Assembly: GCF_009806555.1 (NCBI RefSeq)
Contig: NZ_VUOK01000062.1
Coordinates: 186,001-250,000 of the forward strand
DNA: 64,000 bases
Direction of reading: 5' to 3'
Source: Methylobacterium sp. 2A
GTDB lineage: Bacteria; Pseudomonadota; Alphaproteobacteria; Rhizobiales; Beijerinckiaceae
In this document: positions 42,049 through 49,662 of the stretch, in pieces
Layout of the letters: every line of letters begins with the position of its first letter
How positions within the stretch are numbered: position 1 is the first letter of the stretch
The notes under the pieces: model-generated
Seen by the model: only the letters and a program-made list of their open reading frames with translations
The model's database searches: none
What the model was told of the DNA's origin: nothing
Made by a program: the position numbers and the translations under genes

Positions 42049-43902
42049 TTGACCCGTCCCGCCCCGTCCCTGCGGTCGCACCAACGCACGCTGATGGCCC
42101 TGGTGGCGGCCATGGCGAACGGGGAGGCGGGCCACATCCGCGACATCCTGGCGGCGGTGACGCCCGGCGGCGGCAAGTCGCTGCTGCCGGTGATCGCCGC
42201 GCATGGGCTGATCGCCGCGGGTGTCGTCGAGCGCGTGGTCTGGGTGGTGCCGCGGGATTCCCTGCGCCTCCAGGCCGAGGAGGCGTTTGCCGATCCGCTC
42301 TGGCGGGCGGCCTTCGGGCACGGCTTGAGCGTGCGCGCCGCCGACAACGAGCGCGACCCCGCCCGGGGATTGGCCGGCTACATCACCACCTATCAGGCCG
42401 TCGCCGCGGCCCCTGCGCTTCACCGTGCGGAGGCGCAGGCGCACCGCACCCTGCTGGTGATCGACGAGGTCCATCACCTGCCTGCGCCCGGCAGGCCGGG
42501 GGCGGATGAGGGGTCCGCCGAGGAGGCGGAGGCCGGGGCGTGGTCCCGGGCGATGCTCCCCGTCATGGAGGCGGCCGCGTACCGCCTCTACCTGTCCGGA
42601 ACGCTGGAACGGGCCGACGGCAAGCGCATCCTCGGCCTGCCCTACCAGCCCGCGGCGCCGGGGCGCGGACCGGAACTCGATCTCGACGCCCCGGGGCTCG
42701 CGGTGATCGGCTATTCCCGGGCGCAGGCGCTGGCCGAGCGGGCGGTCCTGCCGGTGACCTTCGGGGCGATCGACGGCGAGGCGAGCTGGCTGGAGGGCGG
42801 CCGGATCGCCGGGGACAGCCCCCGGGTCGGGCCGCACCGCCTGGGCGCCGGATCGGTGCGGGTGACCACCCGGCCGGCCCTGTTCACGGCCCTGCGCACC
42901 GGCTTCGCCCGGGATCTCCTGAGCGAGGCCTTCCACGCCACGAAGCGCCTGCGCGCCCGCCGCAGGGCCGAGCGCGATCTGCCGCCCGGCGAGGCGGTGC
43001 GAGGGCTCGGCAAGCTCCTCGTGGTGGCGCCCGATCAGGCGAGCGCCCGCGCCTACCTCGAAACCCTCCGGAGCTGGATGCCGGCGGGGCAGGGGATGCG
43101 CGATGTTCGGCTCGCCACCTCCGGCCAGGGGGATGCGCACGCGGCGCTCGCCGCCTTCCGCCTGACGCCGGAGCCCGCGATCCTCGTGACGGTGGCGATG
43201 GCCTACGAGGGGCTCGACGCCCCCGAGGTCGCCGTCGTGGCGGCCCTCACCCATATCCGCTCGCGCCCGTGGCTGGAGCAGATGCTCGCCCGGGCGACCC
43301 GGGTCGATCCCCATGCCGGCGCCTACGACACCCAGCAGGCGCTGGTCTTCCATCCCGACGACCCGCTCTTCGCCCGGTTCCGCCTGGAGCTGGAGACCGA
43401 ACAGGGCAGCAGCATCCGGCCCCGCCGCGAACGGCCGGTCAGCGCCGTCGTGCCGGAGCGGACCCGCTGGCGCGACGAGGATGAGCCCGCCGGGATCACG
43501 CCGCTCGAGAGCAACGCGATCGGCCTGCGCTACGCCCTGCTGCGCCCACGGCTCGCCGAGCCCGCCCCGGCCGCGCCGGCGCCCGAATTGCCGTCCGTCA
43601 CCGAGCGGACCCTGCGCCAGCGTCTCGCCGCCGCGGTGGCGGCCCAGGCGGTGGAGGACGAGGCCTCCCTGCGGGTTCCGCGCGGCGGCAATCTCGCGCA
43701 CCGCTACAACGCCGTGCTGAAGCGCGTCCTCGGCAAGGGCCGCGCGACCATGACCCTGCCCGAGTTGGAGGCAGCCCTCGGCTGGCTTGAACGCAACCGC
43801 CTGTCGGACCATCTCGACTGCCTCGACGGCGATGCCCGTTACGCGTGGTCCGCCCGCCAGCGCCGGGGCCGCTGGCCGCCGGAGCGCGCCGTCCGACGCT
43901 GA
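42049..43902 (+). CDS. DEAD/DEAH-box superfamily 2 helicase
   Basis: About 617 residues. Walker A is TPGGGKSLLP (Lys43), Walker B DEVHH (139-143), motif III-like LYLSGTLERADGKR; the second RecA domain ends with AYEGLDAPEVAVV and LEQMLARATRVDP, which matches SF2 motifs V and VI. This is the arrangement of type III restriction-like or UvrB-like DNA translocases. The C-terminal 180 residues have no recognised domain. No ATG fits: the TTG at 42049, just before LRSHQRTLMAL (the Q-motif-like entry), was chosen. No nuclease or methylase partner is adjacent. Confidence 0.82.
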   Translation: MTRPAPSLRSHQRTLMALVAAMANGEAGHIRDILAAVTPGGGKSLLPVIAAHGLIAAGVVERVVWVVPRDSLRLQAEEAFADPLWRAAFGHGLSVRAADNERDPARGLAGYITTYQAVAAAPALHRAEAQAHRTLLVIDEVHHLPAPGRPGADEGSAEEAEAGAWSRAMLPVMEAAAYRLYLSGTLERADGKRILGLPYQPAAPGRGPELDLDAPGLAVIGYSRAQALAERAVLPVTFGAIDGEASWLEGGRIAGDSPRVGPHRLGAGSVRVTTRPALFTALRTGFARDLLSEAFHATKRLRARRRAERDLPPGEAVRGLGKLLVVAPDQASARAYLETLRSWMPAGQGMRDVRLATSGQGDAHAALAAFRLTPEPAILVTVAMAYEGLDAPEVAVVAALTHIRSRPWLEQMLARATRVDPHAGAYDTQQALVFHPDDPLFARFRLELETEQGSSIRPRRERPVSAVVPERTRWRDEDEPAGITPLESNAIGLRYALLRPRLAEPAPAAPAPELPSVTERTLRQRLAAAVAAQAVEDEASLRVPRGGNLAHRYNAVLKRVLGKGRATMTLPELEAALGWLERNRLSDHLDCLDGDARYAWSARQRRGRWPPERAVRR

Positions 43903-43948
43903 GTCGCCGCGGGACGCCGGGGAATCCGGGGGACGCGAGGAGAGCGCC

Positions 43949-44287
43949 GTGACCGAGAACCTGCCTGCCGCCTTCACGGCGACCCTGGCCGCGACCGCCC
44001 CGCCGGCGAACTGGCCGGCACCGCTCGCCGCGCTCTGGTGGCTGGCCAGGAACCCGTCCGGGCCGAGTTCGACCGGCTGGGAGCAGGCCCACGCCCTGGT
44101 GCAGGCGGAACCGGACCGCGATGCGGCCTGGGTGCACGCCCATCTCCACCGCATCGAGGGCGATCCGGGCAATGCGCGCTACTGGTACGGCCGTGCCGGC
44201 CGTGAGGAACCGCGCGGGACCGTAGCGGACGAATACGCGACGCTCGTCTCGGCTCTGCTCGATCGGGGCGAGATCCCAGTTTTGTGA
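43949..44287 (+). CDS. Conserved-looking hypothetical protein after the helicase
   Basis: 112 residues from a GTG at 43949 with GAGGAGA just upstream, 46 bp after the helicase stop. It is rich in Trp (WPAPLAALWWLARN, GWEQAHALVQ, DAAWVHAHLHRIEGD) with a helical-repeat look and ARYWYGRAGRE near the end. No domain name can be given; the WVHAHLHRIEGD segment suggests a TPR-like scaffold. It may be co-transcribed with the helicase. Confidence 0.72.
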   Translation: MTENLPAAFTATLAATAPPANWPAPLAALWWLARNPSGPSSTGWEQAHALVQAEPDRDAAWVHAHLHRIEGDPGNARYWYGRAGREEPRGTVADEYATLVSALLDRGEIPVL

Positions 44288-44615
44288 GGGATCGGAATCC
44301 GACGCGCTGCCGTTCCTGACGGCACCCATACGCGCGACCATCAATGATAGACGACCGGAGTCTCATCAAAGCACGACATATTACCTTATCCGATGGTCGG
44401 ATTGGCCGCTCGCATGACAGAAATTTCACAGTTGCAGACGCATTGGCGCCACAACTTCAGATCTTATCCCTGAAGCCTAGAGCACGTTCCCGCGACCCGT
44501 CCACGGTCATTGTCTTAACCCAAATTGACTACGCTATTTTTTGACTCGCATAAGCGCGAAAACTGATTATGGCTACGCGTATCGATTCCGGATTCAAAGG
44601 AGTACGCCGGTCATC
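44288..44615. other. Intergenic region, partly AT-rich
   Basis: About 330 bp without a supported gene. The part from 44360 to 44600 is more AT-rich than its surroundings and probably carries the promoter of the small membrane protein and DUF3597 genes. No inverted repeats of note. Confidence 0.5.
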
Positions 44616-44771
44616 GTGATAAGCTTGATATGTTTGATGTGCGGTGTGGCGCTGGCACGCGTCTCTCTTCAGGATCCCGCCCGCGCCGCCACTCTGGAAC
44701 GCTGGAGCGGGGTGTGCCTTGTGCTCGGCCTGAGCCTGCTCGGCGTCGCGCTCCATCGCGCCCACGGCTAG
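44616..44771 (+). CDS. Small two-helix membrane protein
   Basis: 51-residue protein (GTG start at 44616) with two hydrophobic helices: ISLICLMCGVALARV and SGVCLVLGLSLLGVALHRA, separated by a polar loop. An AAGGAG lies at 44598-44603, a little far (12 bases) from the GTG; a TTG at 44541 would add 25 residues but has no ribosome-binding site. No family recognised. Confidence 0.45.
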   Translation: MISLICLMCGVALARVSLQDPARAATLERWSGVCLVLGLSLLGVALHRAHG

Positions 44772-44884
44772 GATCCGCGCGGCGGTGGCCGAGTCGTGGT
44801 CGCCCTGTCGGAACGCCGAGCTGGAACCGCCCGTTAAACGCCCGCCCGGCACGTCAGGCCGGGCCGCATTATCGGAGCGGACCC

Positions 44885-45298
44885 ATGAGCCTCCTCGGCA
44901 GCATCGTCGGCAAGATCCTCCACCCGTTCGGCGGCGGGACCGCGGATGCCGCACCTGCGCCTACAGCGGGCTCGGGCGGCCCGGCCGGCACCAGCACCCC
45001 GTCGACGCCCTCGGCCCCCGGGACCGCGGGCGGCAGCGACCCCGTGGATGTCGAGGCGGTGCTCAACAGCCTCGCCGAAAAGAACCCGCAGAAGCTCGAC
45101 TGGCGCCACTCCATCGTCGACCTGATGAAGCTGCTGGGCCTCGATTCCGGCCTCGCCTCGCGCAAGCAGCTCGCCGACGAGCTGCACTACAGCGGCGACA
45201 AGGAGGACTCGGCCACGATGAACATCTGGCTGCACAAGCAGGTGATGCAGAAGCTCGCCGAGAACGGCGGCAAGGTGCCGGACGATCTCAAGCACTAG
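44885..45298 (+). CDS. DUF3597 domain-containing protein
   Basis: 137 residues. The N-terminal MSLLGSIVGKILHPFGG is followed by an Ala/Pro/Ser/Thr-rich linker. The C-terminal DUF3597 domain (VDVEAVLNSLAEKNPQKLDW, then HSIVDLMKLLGLDSGLASRK) is compact and helical. The family is widespread in proteobacteria with no known function; a structure exists for one member. ATG at 44885 after GGAG. It stands between a small membrane protein and the convergent potF-like gene. Confidence 0.93.
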   Translation: MSLLGSIVGKILHPFGGGTADAAPAPTAGSGGPAGTSTPSTPSAPGTAGGSDPVDVEAVLNSLAEKNPQKLDWRHSIVDLMKLLGLDSGLASRKQLADELHYSGDKEDSATMNIWLHKQVMQKLAENGGKVPDDLKH

Positions 45299-45337
45299 AG
45301 CGTCCGGAAAAGGGGAGCCGGCGCGCCGGCTCCCGAC

Positions 45338-46453
45338 TCAGCGCCCGGTCCGGACCCGGGTCCAGAGCCGCGTGATGAACCGCTGGGTGCGGTCGTCCCA
45401 GGCGGTGTTGGTCGAGAGGCGCTGCATCGTCGCCTCGTCCGGGTAGATGCCGGGATTGTTCAGGATCTCGGGCTTCACGAACTTCTTCGCCGCGAGGTTG
45501 CCGCTCGCATAGGAGACGAAGTTGGTGTTGGCCGCCGCCACCTCCGGCCGCATCATGTAGTCGATGAAGGCCAGCGCCTCGGCCGGGTGGGCGGCATCCT
45601 TCGGGATCGCGAAGGTGTCGAACCACATCAGGGCGCCTTCCTTGGGCACCACGTAGGCGATGTCGATCCCGTTCTTGGCCTCGTCGGCCCGGCGCTTGGC
45701 CTGCATGACGTCGCCCGAATAGCCCACCGCCACGCAGATATCGCCGTTGGCGAGCGCCTGGATATACTCGGACGAGTGGAACTTCCGCACGGTGCCGCGC
45801 ACCTTGTAGAGGGCGTCGGTCACCAGGGTCATGTCGTCCCAGCGCTTGGAATCCGCCTTGGCGCCGAAGGCCGGCAGCATGCTGGGGATCAGGTCCTCCG
45901 GGCTGTCGAGCATCATGATCCCGCACTCCTTCAGCTTGTTGGCGGAGGCGGGATTGAGGACGAGGGACCAGGAATTCACCGCCGCGCCGGCGCCCAGGCG
46001 CTCGCGGACCGCGGCCACGTTGTAGCCGATCCCGGTGGTGCCCCACATGTAGTCGACCGCGTAGGTGTTGCCGGGATCGTAGGCGGCGAGCCGGCTGGTG
46101 ACCTCCGGCCAGAGATTGCCGAGGTTCTTCAGCTTGGACTTGTCGAGCGGCAGGAAGGCGCCGGCCCGGATCAGCCGCTGCAGGTAGGGCCCGGACGGCA
46201 CGACGAGGTCATAGCCGGACCGGCCCGCGAGCAGCTTCGTCTCCAGGATCTCGTTGTTGTCGTAGGTGTCGTACACGACCTTGATCCCGGTCTCCCGGGT
46301 GAAGGCTTCAAGCACCTGCGGGTCGATATAGTCCGACCAGTTGTAGATGTTGAGGACCCGCTCCTCGGCGGCCCGGGGCGTCGCGGCGGAGCCGAGCGCC
46401 GCCAGGACGGCGAGGGCTACGGCCGCCAGGCTGGAGCGGCGGGGACAGCTCAC
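45338..46453 (-). CDS. Polyamine ABC transporter substrate-binding protein (PotF/PotD-like)
   Basis: 371 residues with a signal peptide (SLAAVALAVLAALGSAATPRA). The mature part begins ERVLNIYNWSDYIDPQVLEAFTRETGIKV, a hallmark of putrescine/spermidine-binding proteins. Further matches are WGTTGIGYNVAAVRERLG, AVGYSGDVMQAKRRA and PKEGALMWFDTFAIPKDAAH. The permease and ATPase genes of the transporter are not present. Its start overlaps the stop of the RidA gene (ATGA), so it is co-translated with RidA, an unusual partner. Confidence 0.93.
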   Translation of the reverse strand: MSCPRRSSLAAVALAVLAALGSAATPRAAEERVLNIYNWSDYIDPQVLEAFTRETGIKVVYDTYDNNEILETKLLAGRSGYDLVVPSGPYLQRLIRAGAFLPLDKSKLKNLGNLWPEVTSRLAAYDPGNTYAVDYMWGTTGIGYNVAAVRERLGAGAAVNSWSLVLNPASANKLKECGIMMLDSPEDLIPSMLPAFGAKADSKRWDDMTLVTDALYKVRGTVRKFHSSEYIQALANGDICVAVGYSGDVMQAKRRADEAKNGIDIAYVVPKEGALMWFDTFAIPKDAAHPAEALAFIDYMMRPEVAAANTNFVSYASGNLAAKKFVKPEILNNPGIYPDEATMQRLSTNTAWDDRTQRFITRLWTRVRTGR

Positions 46454-46806
46454 CGGCTCCTCGCCGCCACGACCACGATCTCGACGAGGTATTCGGGGGC
46501 GGCGAGCTTGGCCTCGACGGTGGCGCGGGCCGGGGGATTCTCCGGGGAGACCCAGGCATCCCAGGCGGCATTCATCTCCGCGAAGGTCGCGATGTCGGCG
46601 AGGTAGACGGTCGCCGAGAGGATGCGCTCCTTGCCGCTGCCGGCCGCCGCCAGCAGCCGGTCGATCTCGGACAGGATCTGCTGGGTCTGGATCGTGACGC
46701 CGGTCCCGACCGTGTCGGACGCGACCTGCCCGGCGAGATAGACCATGTCGCCGAAGGTCACGGCCTGCGCCATGCGCTTGCCCGGCTCGATCCGCTGAAT
46801 GTCCAT
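46450..46806 (-). CDS. RidA family protein (reactive imine/enamine deaminase)
   Basis: 118 residues of the YjgF/YER057c/UK114 family. RidA hydrolyses reactive enamine/imine intermediates made by PLP enzymes. Here the family motifs FGDMVYLAGQVASDT, TVYLADIATFAEMNAAWDAW and PPARATVEAKLAAPEYLVEI are present, including the arginine in PARATVE that binds the substrate carboxylate. The ATG at 46806 was chosen for length. It is translationally coupled to the polyamine-binding protein gene. Confidence 0.94.
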   Translation of the reverse strand: MDIQRIEPGKRMAQAVTFGDMVYLAGQVASDTVGTGVTIQTQQILSEIDRLLAAAGSGKERILSATVYLADIATFAEMNAAWDAWVSPENPPARATVEAKLAAPEYLVEIVVVAARSR

Positions 46807-46988
46807 ACCCGTCTCCGAAACCTCAGAACCGGCGTATCTGCCGCCGGGGCCGGGCATCCGTAAAGGGCGGCGCGTCCGCGCATCGCGGGGAAGCTGAGGA
46901 AATTTGTCGTCTTGTCGCAGGCTGCGGGCAACCGTCGCGGGCTGCGGTGCGTTCTGCCGGCATCGACAATCAGGCCTTGGGGTTTGTC

Positions 46989-47252
46989 ATGGGTATCCTC
47001 TGGACCATCATCATCGGGTTCCTCGCCGGCGTCATCGCCAAGTTCCTCATGCCGGGCCCGAACGAGCCGGCCGGCTTCATCCTGACCACGATCCTCGGCA
47101 TCGTCGGCGCCTTCGTGGCGACCTTCCTGGGCCAGGCGATCGGCTGGTACGGCCCCAACCAGGGCGCGGGCTTCATCGGCGCCATCGTGGGCGCCGTGGT
47201 GGTGCTGTTCATCTACGGCCTGATCGCCGGCCGCCGCACCACGACCTACTGA
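46989..47252 (+). CDS. GlsB/YeaQ/YmgE family membrane protein
   Basis: 87 residues with three hydrophobic helices and the transglycosylase-associated-protein signature: GILWTIIIGFLAGVIAKFLMPG, GFILTTILGIVGAFVATFLG, GFIGAIVGAVVVLFIYGLIAGRR. Family members are induced by envelope or general stress; the molecular role is unknown. A strong rho-independent terminator follows 25 bp after its stop. Confidence 0.94.
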   Translation: MGILWTIIIGFLAGVIAKFLMPGPNEPAGFILTTILGIVGAFVATFLGQAIGWYGPNQGAGFIGAIVGAVVVLFIYGLIAGRRTTTY

Positions 47253-47276
47253 CCGGTCCGACAGCCCGGATACGAC

Positions 47277-47308
47277 GAGGGGCGCCCCGCGGGGCGCCCC
47301 TCTTTTTT
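47277..47308 (+). terminator. Rho-independent terminator of the GlsB-type gene
   Basis: GAGGGGCGCCCC and GGGGCGCCCCTC form a perfect 12-bp GC stem (47277-47302) with a GC dinucleotide loop, followed by TTTTTT at 47303-47308. Textbook structure in the plus orientation. Confidence 0.92.
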
Positions 47309-47329
47309 GCCCGCCCGTCGGGCCGTGAC

Positions 47330-47551
47330 TCAGAAATGCTCGGAGGCGGCCTTCACGGCGCAATGGCCGGTGGCGCCGCGCACCGCCAAGCCGACGCCGA
47401 CGACGAGGGCCAGCAGGCTCAGGAGCTTGTTGGGCCGGGGCTGGGCGGCCGCCGCCGCGATGCCGAGGCCGAGCGCCACCGAGACGGCGCGCTCCGTGGT
47501 GGACAGGTTCGGCTGCCCGCTGAAGATGTCGTGCATCATGTCGTTGGCCAT
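47330..47551 (-). CDS. Small YgaP-like (DUF2892-type) membrane protein
   Basis: 73 residues. NLSTTERAVSVALGLGIAAAA is the N-terminal part of the DUF2892/YgaP transmembrane domain; a second helix, LLSLLALVVGVGLAVRGATGHCAVKAA, carries the GHC motif typical of the family. Function unknown. It converges with the GlsB-type gene and diverges from the SWIM protein gene. Confidence 0.82.
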   Translation of the reverse strand: MANDMMHDIFSGQPNLSTTERAVSVALGLGIAAAAAQPRPNKLLSLLALVVGVGLAVRGATGHCAVKAASEHF

Positions 47552-47634
47552 GAAAGAATCCTTGGATTGGGGTCGCCGGTCGAACGCGGGCCAGCGAGCG
47601 GCGTTCCCACCTCGGCCCGAACGGGAGGTCGCGG

Positions 47635-49443
47635 ATGCCGCGAAAACCGTCGCGCCCGCTGCCGGATGAGGCCGCGATCCGCGCCCTCGCCGAACCCGCG
47701 GTGTTCGCGCGCGGCCGCGCCTATTGCGACGACGGCGCCGTGTCGGACCTCGTGGCCCGGGGCGACACGATCAGCGCGTCGGTGGCCGGCAGCGATGTCG
47801 ATCCCTACCGGGTCACGGTACGGCTCGATAACGGCCGGATCGCCGCGACCGCCTGCACCTGCCCGTACGAATGGGGCGATGCCTGCAAGCACATCGTGGC
47901 GACCCTTCTGGCCGCCGTCGAGGCGGGGCCGACCCTCGACGAGCGGCCGCCCCTCGCGAGCCGCCTCGAAGCCCTCGACCGGGATGCGCTGGCCGGCCTG
48001 ATCCTGCGGCGGGCGGCCCTCGATCCCGATCTGACCGAGTGGATCGAGGTGGAACTCGCCACCGCGCCCAAAGCCGGCGCAAAGTCCGGCACCGGGAGCG
48101 CCGAGATCGATCCGGCGCCGCTCGCAGCGCGAGCCCGCACCGTGCTCGCCGGGCGCTACCGCCGGGACGATTACTGGGACGGCTACCGGCCCCACGGCAA
48201 CGACGCGGAGCTGCGCGCCCTGGTGGAGAAGGCGGTGCCGTTCCTGGAGGCGGGCGATGGCCGCAACGCCCTGCGCATCCTGGAGGCGGTGGCCGAGCCG
48301 CTGGTCGAGGACTGGCTCGACTATCTCTACGAGCACGACGAGGAGACCTACCTGCTGTTCGGGGATCTCGGGCGGATGATGGCCGAGGCCGCGCTGATGA
48401 CCGACCTCGACGCGCGGGAGCGCCGGCGCCTACGCGAGACGCTGACGGATTGGGAGGAGCGGCTCGACGAGATGGGTCCCAACGGCTTCGGGGTGGCGAT
48501 CCGGGCGCTGGAGAGCGGGTGGGACGATCCGAACCTGCAGGCGATCCTCGACGGCGCTCCCGGTTCCTGGCCCGCCGGGGAGGCGGATCTCGACGACGTC
48601 GCGCTTACCGAGGTGAGGCTGCGGGTGCTCGACGGCAGCGGCCGGGACGACGCCTATCTCAACCTCGCCCGGGCCGCGGGCGCGCAGACGCGCTATGCCG
48701 AGAAGCTCGTGCGGCTCGGACGCGTCGCGGAGGCGGTGGCGCATGCCAGGGCCACCTTCTCGAAGCCGGCGGAGGCGCTGGATCTCGCGCAGGCGCTCGA
48801 TGCGGCGGGCCGGCGCAAGGAGGCGCTGGCCGTGGCCGAGGCCGGTCTGGACCTCGGGGGGCCGGGCGGGGAGGGCGGCGCGCACGGCCTCCGGCATCCG
48901 GGCTCCGCGATGGCGCCCCTGGCGCGCTGGCTGCGGGACAAAGCCCGGGGCGACCTCGCCGTGCGGGCAGCCCGGATGGCCTTCGCGGCGACGCTGTCGC
49001 GGGCCGATTTCGGCGCCGCAAAGACCGCCTCCGGCGCGGCGTGGCCGTCCCTGCGCACCGAACTTCTTGCTGTTCTCGCCAAGGCCAAGCACGCCCATGA
49101 CCGCGTCGCGATCCTGCTCGACGAAGGGATGATCGACGAAGCCGTCGCGGCCGCCGGGCCGGACACCAGCACGGCCGTCTTGCGTCGGCTCGCCGAGGCC
49201 GCCCATGCCAGCCATCCGGACTGGGTGATCGCCCTGGCGGAGCGCCATGCGGCGCGGATCATGGATGCGGGTATGGCCGGCCAGTACGCGGAGGCGGCGG
49301 ACTGGCTCGGCTGCGCCGCGCGGGCCTACGACGCGGCCGGCCGCTTCGAGGACTGGACCCGCCGGATCGAGGATCTGATCGCGACGCATAAGCGCAAGCA
49401 CAAGTTGCGGCCAATGCTGGAGGCGCTGCGGGCGGGCGGGTGA
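47635..49443 (+). CDS. SWIM zinc-finger protein with helical-repeat C-terminus
   Basis: 602 residues. The SWIM finger CxCxnCxH is ACTCPYEWGDACKHI (Cys74, Cys76, Cys84, His86), a DNA- or protein-binding module. The rest is helical and Ala/Leu-rich with TPR-like stretches (ALRILEAVAEPLVEDWLDYL, AYLNLARAAGAQTRYAEKLV, EALDLAQALDAAGRRKEALA). Family members often sit near SNF2 helicases, but none is adjacent here. ATG at 47635 behind GGGAGG. A role in DNA repair or protein scaffolding is possible but not shown. Confidence 0.88.
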   Translation: MPRKPSRPLPDEAAIRALAEPAVFARGRAYCDDGAVSDLVARGDTISASVAGSDVDPYRVTVRLDNGRIAATACTCPYEWGDACKHIVATLLAAVEAGPTLDERPPLASRLEALDRDALAGLILRRAALDPDLTEWIEVELATAPKAGAKSGTGSAEIDPAPLAARARTVLAGRYRRDDYWDGYRPHGNDAELRALVEKAVPFLEAGDGRNALRILEAVAEPLVEDWLDYLYEHDEETYLLFGDLGRMMAEAALMTDLDARERRRLRETLTDWEERLDEMGPNGFGVAIRALESGWDDPNLQAILDGAPGSWPAGEADLDDVALTEVRLRVLDGSGRDDAYLNLARAAGAQTRYAEKLVRLGRVAEAVAHARATFSKPAEALDLAQALDAAGRRKEALAVAEAGLDLGGPGGEGGAHGLRHPGSAMAPLARWLRDKARGDLAVRAARMAFAATLSRADFGAAKTASGAAWPSLRTELLAVLAKAKHAHDRVAILLDEGMIDEAVAAAGPDTSTAVLRRLAEAAHASHPDWVIALAERHAARIMDAGMAGQYAEAADWLGCAARAYDAAGRFEDWTRRIEDLIATHKRKHKLRPMLEALRAGG

Positions 49444-49529
49444 GGCGATGAGCGTCTTCGAGCGATGCAGCCCGCCCCATCATCACGAGCGCAGCCAAGT
49501 GACCCAGGGCCGCGCAACATCCACAAGTG

Positions 49530-49575
49530 TCGTGCTGCGCTGGATCGGTTCGCTCCGTTCGCAAAGACGATGATG
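49530..49575. repeat. Dispersed repeat fragment (TGGATCGGTTCGCTCCGTTCGCAA type)
   Basis: CTGGATCGGTTCGCTCCGTT followed by CGCAAAGACGATG is a variant of the CTGGATTGCTTCGCT...CGCAATGACG repeat that is common between genes in Bradyrhizobium and Methylobacterium relatives (from general knowledge, not searched). It lies downstream of pnp beside the terminator. Confidence 0.5.
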
Positions 49576-49580
49576 CGCAA

Positions 49581-49612
49581 AGAAAAGGGCGCGGCCCGTG
49601 CAGACCGCGCCC
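49581..49612 (-). terminator. Rho-independent terminator of pnp
   Basis: On the minus strand GGGCGCGG and CCGCGCCC (49605-49612 and 49587-49594) form a perfect 8-bp stem with a 10-base loop, followed by TTTTCT. It lies 51 bp after the pnp stop codon. Confidence 0.88.
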
Positions 49613-49662
49613 GTCTCGAAACGTCCCGCGCCGGTCGGAGCCCGCGCGGGTCGTGCTGATGT

